Source: Takakia lepidozioides
Taxonomy: Eukaryota; Streptophyta; Takakiopsida; Takakiales; Takakiaceae
Length of the DNA stretch: 64,000 bases
Reading direction: 5' to 3'
Assembly (NCBI GenBank): GCA_030704615.1
Contig: CM060734.1
Coordinates: 54,392,042 to 54,456,041 of the forward strand
The notes below the pieces were generated by a model, which saw only the letters and a program-made list of their open reading frames with translations, did no database searches and was not told the origin of the DNA. Shown piece by piece: positions 9,045 through 18,694 of this stretch (positions within the stretch are counted from its first letter, which is position 1; every line of letters begins with the position of its first letter). Made by a program: the position numbers and the translations under genes.

Positions 9045-9740
9045 TTAATGTGGCAATAACCAAAACTCTCTTCTGTAATATCTCTCGTATATGCCTGGAT
9101 TTCTTTCAAGCTTCAATGCACCCTTGGCTATACTTGAAGTCTCCGTTACCATATAACCATATGGCAAACAAGTCTGAAAAGCTGTTCTTGGTGTGAGTTT
9201 GATCCACAAAATATCCTTTGGAATCCAATTCTTTACCAGTACAAGCTCTTCATGCATATGAGTATAAACATTCACCTTTCTTTCTTCCCAGCCTTCAAAC
9301 TCTACTCGTTTAATGGATAGCAATGCTATCACATAAACCAATGTTGGTAACCAACGTGCTCTTCCTCTACAGGCTACCTGATAAATCTTTATCACTCCTT
9401 TCTCCAGACCCCATTCTGGATCAGCATCATGCACTCGTTTAAGAATATTTTCTTTACATCCGTCTGGCAATTCCAAGAACCTTTGAAAGAACTGTTTGGA
9501 CAATCTTTCTTCCTTCGTTTCACAGGGAATTTGATTCACTTCAAATTCTTTAATGGTCCAACCACCATGATCCCACCAGATGCCTGTCACATCTGGTTGT
9601 TCATGTCCCAGTTCCCCAGTATGGTCGCCAAATGTCGCGCGGCTTTTACTCACCCATCCCTTCGCTATCCGAGGCGGAAACTCCAAGATAGAAGAGTTGG
9701 AAATCTCTAAGTACTCAGCCCGCGCAGAACAATCAGTCAT
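9045..9740 (-). CDS. Leader ORF upstream of gag (ORF0), starting inside the 5' LTR
   Basis: 231 codons on the minus strand, ATG at 9740, ending RREFWLLPH 22 nt before gag. The first ~36 codons lie in the LTR; the frame then crosses the primer-binding site into the internal region. I recognise no domain. The internal part is conserved in copy 2 (18724-19269, nearly identical and ending in the same residues), where a 13-bp deletion at the primer-binding site breaks the LTR-proximal part. Features include WWDHGGWTIKEFEV, a Lys/Glu-rich middle and a hydrophobic stretch (LVYVIALLSI). Some Tat-lineage elements (Ogre) are known to carry an ORF upstream of gag; homology to those is not shown here. 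The true start is uncertain because no in-frame ATG lies soon after the primer-binding site. Confidence 0.6.
   Translation of the reverse strand: MTDCSARAEYLEISNSSILEFPPRIAKGWVSKSRATFGDHTGELGHEQPDVTGIWWDHGGWTIKEFEVNQIPCETKEERLSKQFFQRFLELPDGCKENILKRVHDADPEWGLEKGVIKIYQVACRGRARWLPTLVYVIALLSIKRVEFEGWEERKVNVYTHMHEELVLVKNWIPKDILWIKLTPRTAFQTCLPYGYMVTETSSIAKGALKLERNPGIYERYYRREFWLLPH
9611..9632 (-). promoter_or_regulatory. Primer-binding site of copy 1
   Basis: Immediately internal to the LTR end (CGCGACA) the minus strand reads TTTGGCGACCATACTGGGGA, the position and TGGCGAC...GGGGA pattern expected for a tRNA primer-binding site in Tat/Athila-type elements. The matching site in copy 2 (18695) has lost 13 bp and would be inactive. 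The exact tRNA was not determined. Confidence 0.7.
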
Positions 9741-10704
9741 GACCTACAGCTAGTGTATCATGGGGGTGTTTCCTATTTGTTTCCCTTTTCGCATTCATCT
9801 TAGCTACCTTACCATTGATAATTACGTATTAGTTTCCTTCACTCCTCCATTCAATCCACAGCTTCACTCAGATCTCTCTACACAGTGTGATTGTATCGTA
9901 TAAATATCAGATTATGATTTATCAGGTATCAGGCCGAAGCCATTGTATCTCTATTCTCCTCTACAATATCCCTACGGCTTTGCATCTAACAAGCATCTAC
10001 TAATCCTCCTTCATCGTGCTCTCCGATCTCCGCTTCCGCCTGACTCCCAAGTCCTCCCCGAATAATGATCTCATCATAATCCCCGTTCTTCCCTTTATCC
10101 TCCTATCCGCGGTTCTAACCGTTTCCCTCTCTAACCGTCGTATGTGAACTAACATGTTCCCTTCTCTGGTGTTGTTCCCCACAGTCGTTCCCTGTCCTAC
10201 TCTTCGTTCCCTATTATCGTGACAGCTGTGTCAAGCGGTGACTGGCTGTGTTTGGCTGTGTCGGGCTGTGACTGGCTGTGTGGCTATGCCGGGCTGTGAC
10301 TGGCTGTGTGGGCTGTGTCTGCTGTGACGACTGTGACGGGCTGTGTGGGCTGTGTGGGCTGTGACGACTATGACGGGCTGTGTGGGCTGTGACGGCTGTG
10401 ACGGGCTGTGTTGGCTGTGACGGCTGTGTGGGCTGTGTGGGCTGTGACGGCTGTGTGGGCTGTGTGGGCTGTGTGGGCTGTGTGGGCTGTGTGGGCTGTG
10501 TGGGCTGTGTGGGCTGTGTGGGCTGTGTCGGCTGTGTGGGCTGTGACGGCTGTGACGGCTGTGTGGGCTGTGTGGGTTGTGTAACCCCCTTCTACAGTGC
10601 TCTGCTGTCACCCCTAAGGTTCCTGTTTGTCTCAGTCTGTGCAAAAATTAAGGGTACCCTACAGATCCCGTATAAGTGTCTAAGTCCCCTACAGTCCTCT
10701 AACA
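9633..10704 (-). repeat. 5' LTR of copy 1
   Basis: 1072 bp, reading on the minus strand from TGTTAGAGGACTG to GCGCGACA (TG...CA ends), directly followed by the primer-binding site. It aligns with the copy 2 LTR (17725-18694) and a truncated piece at 11858-12040. The U3 end (10620-10704) is well conserved, then comes the CACAGCC array (10230-10590), then a unique region and U5. U5 contains GATGG|GTGAGTAAAA (GT at 9653-9652), a very good splice-donor consensus also present in copy 2. Confidence 0.85.
10230..10590 (+). repeat. GGCTGTG(N) microsatellite-like array in LTR
   Basis: About 360 bp of 8-10-bp units of the form GGCTGTGTG or GGCTGTGAC, with a nearly perfect run at 10430-10520. It lies within the U3 part of the copy 1 LTR. 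The equivalent in copy 2 (17850-18030, opposite strand) is shorter and more degenerate, so the array expands and contracts between copies. Confidence 0.9.
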
Positions 10705-11240
10705 TCATCCTCAGCGATGTACTGAGTAGTTATGTAGTCATCAGTGTAGTCCCACAATGTAGTCATGTAGTCATAAAGTTACGCCTACATCACTATACTC
10801 CATCTCACGATTTGGACACGTGTCATAGCAAAGGGATTACGTGTGTCACGCAAACAACTATCCATGTAGGCGGACTTCTGTAGTAATGTAGTTATCATGT
10901 TAGTCATAACATGTAGTTGTGTAGTCGTGTAGTCCACTGTACCTTGTGGATGAATACACATGTCAAATCCCAAGGATCCCACGTGTCACGCACAAGCCTC
11001 TCCATGTAGGCGCAATATTGTAGTGATGTAGTCATAACTTACAGTTGTGTGGTTATTTCTGTTATGACTACATCACCAAACCCTGCATCACTATCCCATG
11101 CCACGTCGTCAGTGACGACCATGACTTCGCACTTATCACTCCGTAGTCATGGTAGAACTGACTTCGTGTTTGTCACTATAGAGTGAGGTAGTCGTAAAAG
11201 CACTTATCACTGAAAATGCAGTGATATCCGTAGTCATAAA
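10705..11240. repeat. Tract of iterated TGTAGTCAT-like motif
   Basis: No gene. About 530 bp in which TGTAGT(C/T)(A/G)T and related strings recur at irregular short spacing, e.g. around 10720-10780, 10880-10935 and 11010-11060, with the complement GACTACA also present. It directly flanks the copy 1 LTR on one side and a Ty3 pol fragment on the other. Its layout resembles the LTRs in this window, so it may be the U3 of an unrecognised element. Confidence 0.6.
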
Positions 11241-11257
11241 AACGTTAACTTGTACTA

Positions 11258-11857
11258 GTGCTAGCAAGGTTTGATTTTGTTATTACCTACCGTCCCGGAC
11301 ATCTTCAAGAAAAACCAGATGCTCTTTCTCGACGATCGTATCTTGCGCGAAAAGAAGGGGATGCAGCTTATGACCAACAGAAATCCATCATCTTGAAACC
11401 AACAAATCTCCAAGTGAATATGCGATCAATGTCCACCTATGACGATGTAGAGATCATAAAAAAGATCCAGGAAGCACTAAAAAAAGAGCAATTTGCCACG
11501 ACACTACGGAGTCAACTAAATCGACTTCGAGAGAACCCACATGTTACAAACGACTTCGAATTCAAAGATGACTTACTTTATTTCAAGGGACTTCTCTATG
11601 TACCTCCAGGACCTATACGACTTCGAATTCTTCAAACATGTCATGATCTTCCGGCTCCAGGACATTTCGGCTTCAACAAAACAATGGAATTGATATCCAG
11701 GGACTATTGGTGGCCACAGATGTGAAAACTCGTGAAAGAATTTATAAAAACTTGCGACACGTGTGTTAAAGTGAAGGGACCACGACATCGACCTTACGGC
11801 CTTCTTCAACCATTACCCATTCCCAAGGGTCCATGGTCGTTCGTGTCTATGGACTTG
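11258..11857 (+). pseudogene. Ty3/gypsy RNase H-integrase fragment
   Basis: Plus-strand frame of 155 codons to a TGA at 11723-11725, then readable in the same frame to about 11857. It begins in the C-terminal RNase H region (FDFVITYRPGHLQEKPDALSRR), passes a linker and enters the integrase zinc-binding domain (CHDLPAPGHFG, RDYWWPQM) with the second Cys pair (KTCDTCVK) after the stop. The typical GPWSFVSMDL start of the catalytic core is reached just before the sequence jumps into a truncated LTR. It differs from the Tat-like elements and is closer to chromovirus-type pol, possibly the family whose remnant is at 27.35-28.66 kb. Confidence 0.85.
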
Positions 11858-12040
11858 TGTGACGGGCTGTGTTGGCTGTGTTGGCTGTGACGACTGTGAC
11901 GACTGTGACGGGCTGTGTAACCCCCCTCTACAGTGCGCTGCTGTCACCCCTAAGGCTCCTGTTGGTCTCAGTCTGTGCAAAAATTAAGGGTACCCTACAG
12001 ATCCCGTATAAGTGTCTAAGTCCCCGACAGTCCTCTAACA
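11858..12040 (-). repeat. Truncated LTR of the Tat-like family
   Basis: 183 bp matching the beginning of the copy 1 and copy 2 LTRs on the minus strand: TGTTAGAGGACTGTCGGGG at 12040 leftward through TTAAGGGTACCC, the AGGGGTGACAGCAGCGCACT block and about 60 bp of CACAGCC array, then a break at about 11858 into the pol fragment. Only the U3 start survives. Confidence 0.8.
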
Positions 12041-12910
12041 AATAACCACTCTGTTAACCACTCATTTTGAGTGGTAAAAGACACTAAACCACTCTGGCCC
12101 CAGAGTGATGAAGAACCAGTGCATTAGGACAAGTGAGTGGTAAAAGACATTACGTGGCACCGGTGGTTAAGGACAGTGGTTCGAACCACTCACGTCCGGG
12201 TCCACCTGTTAGCTGACGTGTCACAGTGGTAAATTAACCACTGTGACATGTCAATGACGTGTCACTGAGGTAAACCAACCACTTATGACGTATCACAGTG
12301 GTAAACTGACATGTCATAGTGGTAAAGTAACCACTTCCGTTTTGTAGTGGAGACGTGTAAGCCGGTGGTCCGTGGCTGATATTGGAGATTATATCAACAC
12401 GTGGCGACACTCTCAACATGGACACGTGTCGTGTGTCAGTGCTACGAAATGGATGGAGTGAAATTCAATGATTTCCGAAACCACTTGTTGAGTGATCACA
12501 AAATGACTCATAGAGTCATTCTATGAAAACGGAGAATATACAATATCACTCACAGAGTGGTTATGTGAGTGGATGACATCTCTCAGCAGGTCATTGGAAT
12601 GATTATACCCACAGAGTGGTGTGTAAGCTATTTGAGTCATTCATGGTGTCTCTCTGAGTGGGAACTATGAATTGGAGTGATTACTAACAGAGTGGTGTGT
12701 AAGTGATTAGGAATACCATTGGAGGAATTCATACCACTAATACAGTAATATATATGTGACTACTTATACCACTATACGAGTGGTAATGTAGGCAATTATG
12801 TGCATTTGGCTACTCCCACAGTTTTAAATTATACCACTATTATAGTGATGTGCAAGTGATTATGAACATGACTAGAGGAACACATACCACTAGTGTAGTG
12901 AAAGAAGTAC
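12041..12910. repeat. Tract of iterated AGTGGT / ACCACT motif
   Basis: No gene. About 870 bp in which AGTGGT and its complement ACCACT recur dozens of times in both orientations, often in locally palindromic pairs (12050-12075, 12225-12250). CACGTGTC/GACACGTG strings recur in the middle (12350-12440). The motif thins to AGTGG/CACTA beyond 12700. It directly follows the truncated LTR. Confidence 0.65.
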
Positions 12911-13107
12911 CATTGGGGATTCAAACTCCACAAAATAGACTAGAATCCCAGAGAGTTAAGTGTTGGAACACTGTCAACAAAATCCAGCCATGATAAAAGT
13001 CTGAGCCTAACTTCTACACGGCGTCTCCACATGCATGCTACGAACACTGAACTGTTTTCCTGCCTTCTTCTCACTGCCAGCAATGTCTATGCCCGGGCGA
13101 ACAAAAT

Positions 13108-13612
13108 CTAAGCCCTCTTCATGTTCTTCTCTGGCCAAAGACAATTCAGACCGACAACATCCTCCAACATTGTTTGCGGTGGGACCTCTTCCTCGTTAGG
13201 GTGAGGCAAGACACAATTGGCAATATAGATATCATTCACCTCAACGCGCCACAATCCTTCAGGTATAACACGGCAGTGATATGTGTCTTTGCCAGGCACA
13301 CCAGTGACAATTCCACAAGCAGCCCTGTGTCGTGGTAAATGAGGATCATACAGGCTGATTTTGTCCTTCAACTTAAACTGCACACAACACCCACCATAAA
13401 ACCCACATTAATCAACCCATGAAGACTTACATGTACATTGAAAACTAGATAATGAGGACCGTCCAGTATAAGCAATCACTCAAAGTGCAGAGTACTTTTG
13501 GTAGCATAAGAATATCTGCCACTGTGGCAGGGGGTTGATATTTGGGGGTTGCCTTTGAAGGCGCCGTAGTTGGTGCACTGTCGGTGGCAATATCAAGAGT
13601 GGCTTTCTCAGC
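13108..13612 (-). CDS. Two 3' exons of an unidentified, possibly transposon-derived gene
   Basis: Exon A 13496-13612 (acceptor TTTGCAG, donor AAAA|GTACTC) and exon B 13108-13377 (acceptor TGTGTGCAG, stop TAG) join in phase 0 across a 118-bp intron. The encoded tail starts AEKATLDIATDSAP and has a Thr/Pro-rich segment, then about 90 residues: KLKDKISLYDPHLPRHRAAC, GIVTGVPGKDTYHCRVIPEG, VEVNDIYIANCVLPHP, VVGLNCLWPEKNMKRA. The last part resembles the C-terminal region of plant En/Spm-associated proteins (a small beta domain ending VG..V.WP), from memory and at low certainty. The clean splice sites and uninterrupted frame suggest it is not long dead. Upstream exons were not found. Confidence 0.45.
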
Positions 13613-14440
13613 CTGCAAACATCACGCCCAACACCCCTTAGCAGTTACATTTAGCAATGCATCTACTAATAGTTTGAAGTACCCAACATGTAAATGGCCA
13701 CATTGTACAGAACTGATAGCCAACAGGTGCATGCATGCTCACCTCTAGTACGAAAACTGCTGCATGAGAGGTGCCTCTAGTTGCAGCCTAACACAAGCCC
13801 CTCCACCCCACAAAGTTAGCAATTATGGAAAATAAGGTCAACCGGGCAACGAGCAAGGTCGGCAGTTCGTGAACGCATACAAACCTTGGTCCAACGTGCC
13901 AAAAAAAATTTGGCATCCAATGGTGTGAATGCATGGAATGTCATGCTCTAGCGTCCTAGCAATGTCCCACATCCATTCAGTATTAAAACCCTAACACATG
14001 TTCTAACCCTTTGAAATTTAATCCATGGGTCAAGCCATACATAGCCCAATTCGTAAGCCATTCATCTTTCTAACAAGGTTTCTAGGTCATTCACATTTAG
14101 GAAAGAACCTTGGTTTGATATATAACATTTACCACCATATATGCAGATTGTAAACTCATCACAAAGATTGCAGGTTTGGAGATAAATCTCCGGAACTAGG
14201 TTCAAAGCATATCAGGTTTGAAATGAAACAATCAGCCACTCATGCCTTAAGTTCATGAAGTTTTTACCTCGATTGTCCCACCATTGACTGGGTCAAAAAA
14301 GTATTCATTCCACAGCTTCTCCTCGTCTCAGTTGTTACCTATTTTTGGATACTTCCCTATTGTCACATTGGCAGTACCATGTCAAAGTCGCTCCAAACTA
14401 TCAAAGGCTCACTCAACCAGCTAACTTGCAGAATTCAACA
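13613..14440. other. Gene-free stretch
   Basis: AT-rich unique-looking sequence without credible coding potential. It probably includes upstream intron of the 13.1-13.6 kb gene and the 3' flank of the PPR array. Near 14270-14350 a degenerate minus-strand copy of the NWWDNRG-type exon is visible (KLWNEYFFDP then NGGT), so the PPR-associated repeat begins here. Confidence 0.5.
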
Positions 14441-14933
14441 TGAAAATTTAGGGCCGATTTGGATAAGAGGAAAAAACAGGGTGAAATGTGTTGAAGAAGG
14501 TGCTTTCATTACCAGTGCCTGAGTTTATCATTGTGCCGCTGCTGCTGCGGCTTCTAGTTGACCAGTCACCATCCCATGCAGGTTTCTTATAGCTATTGAT
14601 CCATCTGGTACATTTCCAGCTTTGGTGATGCAACCATGCACCTCCGATGCCCTTTTCCAGGGCTGCCAGGCTTGCACACGCACTGCAAACGCACACAAAC
14701 ATGATGTGGTCGAACTTCACCCCTTCCCCCATCATTTGCTTTCAGGTCTCCAAAGCCCTATACAGCGCCCCTGCTCTGCACACCCTGCAAACATCACATT
14801 CCACAACACCACATCTCATTCAGCCATAGTGTTGAACACTCCCTTGGCATCCTCAATGCTACCATATTTGGCATACATGGCCACCAGAGCAGTGTTCATG
14901 ATGACATCTGGAACAATTGCAGATTTGATCATG

Positions 14934-15224
14934 TCACCAGGGATCTCTTTGCCCTTTTCCAGGGATGCCAGACACATTGCAAACACACACAAACCTTATG
15001 TCGGCGGGCTTCACCCCTTCCCCCATCATTTGCTCATAGGTTGGAGCCTCCATCCCGCACCCCTGTTGTGCATACCCAGCAAGCATCGCACTCCACAACA
15101 CCACATCTTGTTCAGCCATAGTGTTGAACACTCCCTTGGCATCCTCGATGCACCCACATTTGGCATACATGTCCACCAAGGCAGGGGCAGTGTTCAGAAT
15201 GACATCTGGTAATCTGACAAACAT
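14934..15224 (-). pseudogene. Best-preserved PPR unit
   Basis: 96-codon open frame: start FVRLPDVILNTAPALVDMYAKCGCIEDAKG in pieces, then VFNTMAEQDVVLWSAMLAGYAQQGCGMEA and MMGEGVKPADIRFVCVC. This is one L-S-P triplet. It uses AEQDVV in place of the AERDVV of the other units and has the least internal deletion, so it may be closest to the ancestral copy. It ends out of frame in ALEKG (SGIPGKGQRD), so it is not functional alone. Confidence 0.7.
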
Positions 15225-15577
15225 TCTCCTTTTAGAATTGTTCCAGCAAATGCCCCAACCCTACTGACTTAGAGGCTGTAGTGTCCAAAGCCATGTCTGT
15301 TTCCAGAAAATAGTCTGATGAAAATGAAGTTAGGCAGAAAACTTCCCTGGACTTGTTTCCAGTCTGTGACATGGGGGAGGACATCATGGATGACCTCAAG
15401 GGTCTACCCACTCTCGGCACCAGACTGAAATTTAAACTAAGGGCAAGAATCCTACCTTTGAATAGCAAACAGAAGTAGAGAGGAAAGGGAGAGTGCAATT
15501 GCACCCAACTCAACTTATCACACTAGTTCCTATGATCAATTGCATCTGCTACACTCTGTAATCTGACAGGCATTCAC
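15225..15577. other. Unique spacer inside PPR array
   Basis: About 350 bp between a PPR unit and the PDF-like exon. A 93-codon minus frame (15232-15513) has no recognisable motif. Probably intron or degraded exon. Confidence 0.35.
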
Positions 15578-15800
15578 CTTTTTGCCTCGGTTGTCCCACC
15601 AGTTACTGGGGTCAGAAAAGTATTCATCCCACAGCTTCTTCTCATATCTATTACCTGTTTTTGGATACTTAGGGACGACTCTAATAGCAGGGGAATTCAG
15701 GGTGAAATATGTTGAAGAAGGTACCTTCATTAGCAATGGGCCTTGTTCTATCAATTGCGCTGCTGCCATTGCTTTTTCCAGTTGACCATCTACCCACTCG
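15578..15800 (-). pseudogene. Exon with PDF-like motif (organellar ssDNA-binding protein-like)
   Basis: Minus-strand frame reading YEWVDGQLEKAMAAAQLIEQ, then a Pro/Val-rich link, then KYPKTGNRYEKKLWDEYF and SDPSNWWDNRGKK, followed at once by a donor (AAG|GTGAATG at 15578/15577). The LW-(D/E)-x-(Y/L)-F-x-(D/N)-P-x-x-WWDNR pattern is that of the PDF motif of plant OSB-type organellar ssDNA-binding proteins. A second degenerate copy lies at 14270-14350, also ending at a GTAAAA donor. Both sit beside PPR units, so the array's repeat unit combines PPR and PDF-like exons. Assignment is from memory of the motif. Confidence 0.5.
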
Positions 15801-17724
15801 TAGCCATTGTGCTATTGAAGAAGGTGCCCCCCCTTCCCCCATCATTTGCTCATAGCTCTCCAAAGCCTCCATCCCACGTCCCTGCCGTGCATACCATGCA
15901 AGCATCGCACTCCACGACACCACATCTCGTTCAGCCATAGTGTCGAACACTCCCTTTGCATCCTAGATGCACCCACATTTTGCAAACATGTTCACCAGGG
16001 TTTTGTTCAGGATGACATCTGGTACAATTCCAGCTCTGAAGATGTCGCCATGGACCTCTTTCCCCTAAGCTGCCAGGGCAGTGTTCAGATTGACATTTGG
16101 CACAATTCCAGCTTTGATGATATCCCCATGCACCTAGACTTGCCCTTCATTTCGCATACATGTCCACCAGGGTATGGTTCAGACTGACATTTGGTACAAT
16201 TCCAGCTCTGAAGATGTCGCCATGGACCTCTTTCCCCTTTTCCAGAGCTGCCAGGGCAGTGTTCAGATTCACATTTGGTACAATTCCGGCTTTGATGATA
16301 TCCCCATGCACCTCTTGCCCTTCTCCAGGGCTGCCAGGCTTGCACAAGCATTGCAAATGCACACAAACATGATGTGCTTCCCCCATCATTTGCTCATAGC
16401 TCTCCAAAGCCTCCATCCCACGTCCCTGCCGTGCATACCATGCAAGCATCGCACTCCACGACACCACATCTCGTTCAGCCATAGTGTCGAACACTCCCTT
16501 TGCACCCACATTTTGCAAACATGTTCACCAGGGTTTTGTTCAGATGACATCTAGTACAATTCCAACTCTGAAGATGTCGCCATGCACCTCTTTCCCCTAA
16601 GCTGCCAGGGCAATGTTCAGATTGACATTTGGCACAATTCCAGCTTTGATGATATCCCCATGCACCTCTTGCCCTTCTCCAGGCTGGATGTCAGGCTTGC
16701 ACAAGCATTGCAAATGCACACAAACATGATGTGTTTCCCCCATCATTTGCTCATAGCTCTCCAAAGCCTCCATCCCACGTCCCTGCCGTGCATACCCTGC
16801 AAGCATCGCACTCCACGTCACCACATCTCGTTCAGCCATAGTGTCGAACACTCCCTTTGCATCCTAGATGCACCCACATTTTGCAAACATGTTCACCAGG
16901 GTATTGTTCAGAATGACATATGGTACAATTCCAACTCTAAAGATGTCGCCATGGACCTCTTTCCCCTTTTCCAAAGCTGCTAGGGCAGTGTTCAAATTGA
17001 CATTTGGCACAATTCCAGCTTTGAAGATATCCCCATGCACCTCTTGCCCTTCTCCAGGGCTGCCAGGCTTGCACAAGAATTGCAAATGCACACAAACATG
17101 ATGTGCTTCCCCCATCCTTTGCTCATAGGTCTCCAAAGCCTCCATCCCACGTCCCTGCCGTGCATACCTTGCAAGCATCGCACTCCACGACACCACATCT
17201 CGTTCAGCCATAGTGTCGAACACTCCCTTTGCATCCTAGATCCTAGATCCCTTTGCACCCACATTTTGCAAACATGTCCACCAGGGTATGGTTCAGAATG
17301 ACATTTGGTACAATTCCAGCTCTGAAGATGTCGCCATGGACCTCTTTCCTCTTTTTCTAGAGCTGCCAGGGTAGTGTTCATAATGACATTTGGTATAATT
17401 CCAGCTTTGATGATACCCCATGCACCGCTTTGCCCTTGTCCAGGCTCGATGCACCCACATTTTGCATAAATGTCCACCAGGGTATGGTTCAGAATGACAT
17501 TTGGTACAATTCCAGCTCTGAAGATGTCGCCATGGACCTCTTTCCCCTTTTTCCAGAGCTGCCAGGGCAGTGTTCATAATGACATTTGGTACAATTCCAG
17601 CTTTGATGATACCCCATGCACCTCTTTGCCCTCGTCCAGGCTCGATGCACCCACATTTCGCATACATGTCCATCAGGGTATGGTTCAGACTGACATTTGG
17701 TACAATTCCAGCTCTGAAGATGTC

Positions 17725-18694
17725 TGTTAGATGACTGTCTGGGACTTAGACACTTATACGGGATCTGTAGGGTACCCTTAATTTTTGCACAGACTGAGAC
17801 CAACAGGAGCCTTAGGGGTGACAACAGCGCACTGTAGAGGGGGGTTACACAGTCCGTCACAGTCCAACACAGCCCGTCATAGCCCGACACAGCCATCACA
17901 GCCAACACAGCCCGTCACAACCGACACAGCCACACAGCCAGTCACAGCCCGACACAGCCAAACACAGTTGCACAGCCAGTCGCAGCCCGTCACAGTTTCA
18001 CACAGCCAGTCACAGCTTGACACAGCTGTCACGACCATAGGGAACGGAGAGCAGGACAGAGAACGACTGTGGGGAACAACACCTGCAAATGGAACATGTT
18101 AGTTCACGGACGACGGTTAGTAAGGGAAACGGTTAGAGCCACGGGTAGGAAGATAAAGGGAGAAGCAAGGACTGAGAGGATAGATATATATTCTTGGAAG
18201 CACTTGAGGGGGGAGGACTTCTTGGTCATGCATGAGAGGGGATCGGGCGGAGAGCAGAAACGGAAGCAAGCATGGAGAGCACGGTGAAGGAGGAGAGATG
18301 ATTAGTAGATGCTTGTTATATGCAAAGCTGTAGTGATATTGTAGAGCAGATTAGAGACACAATGGCTTCGGCCTGATACCTGATAAATCATAATCTGATA
18401 CTTATACGATATAATCACACTGTGTAGAGAGATCTGAGTGAAGCTGTGGAATGAATGGATGCGTTGATAGAATCCGATAGATTGATGAAGCAAACTGATA
18501 CTTAATTATCAATAACTAGGTAGCTAACATGAATGCGGAAAGGAAAACAAATAGGAAACACCCCCATGATACACTAGCTGTAGGTCATGACTGATTGTTC
18601 TGAGCGGGCTGAGTACTTAGAGATTTCCAACTCTTCTATCTTGGAGTTTCCGCCTCGGATAGCGAAGGGATGGGTGAGTAAAAGCCGCGCGACA
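17725..18694 (+). repeat. 5' LTR of copy 2
   Basis: 970 bp from TGTTAGATGACTG to GCGCGACA. It is shorter than the copy 1 LTR mainly because the CACAGCC array (17850-18030) has fewer units. It inserts into the PPR array; the last five bases before it are ATGTC. It carries the same U5 splice-donor-like GGGTGAGTAAAAG (about 18671-18684). Confidence 0.88.

Larger units (their letters stand above)
1..10704 (-). mobile_element. Ty3/gypsy retrotransposon, Tat/Athila-like, copy 1 (partial)
   Basis: Reading the minus strand from 10704 leftward: 5' LTR (9633-10704), primer-binding site (9611-9632), leader ORF (9045-9740), gag-protease ORF (5483-9022), RT-RNase H-integrase ORF (2526-5501), spacer, and a third ORF (2057 to the window edge). 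The 3' LTR lies outside the window. Lineage is inferred from the protease motif DGGSGVNIM and an RT block with DGFSGYNQ and FLDDFSVY, which are typical of Tat/Athila relatives. No chromodomain follows the integrase. Long ORFs and few breaks indicate a fairly recent insertion. The visible lesion is a 10-bp deletion near 5510. Confidence 0.88.
14440..17724 (-). pseudogene. Tandem array of decayed PLS-type PPR units
   Basis: At least six partial units on the minus strand (14640-14735, 14934-15224, 15840-15960, 16085-16518, 16597-16851, 16864-17223, 17293-17720). They share MFDTMAERDVVSWSAML, ARQGRGMEALESYEQMMGE, FVCVCSACASLAALEKGKEV, HGDIIKAGIVPNV and LVDMYAKCGCIED, the P, L and S motifs of plant organelle PPR proteins. 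No unit continues into an intact E/DYW domain; stops, frameshifts and internal deletions are frequent. From 16 kb to 17.7 kb, partial 80-110-bp pieces are themselves re-duplicated. Intact relatives would bind organellar RNA. The array is cut at 17724 by the copy 2 LTR. Confidence 0.85.

Noticed and set aside
10380-10883. 167-codon plus-strand ORF very rich in Cys, Gly and Val
   Set aside because: It is a by-product of the GGCTGTG array in the LTR; the frame follows the repeat and has no counterpart in copy 2.
14622-17730. Many plus-strand ORFs across the PPR array
   Set aside because: They are antisense shadows of the minus-strand PPR units and lack any motif of their own.
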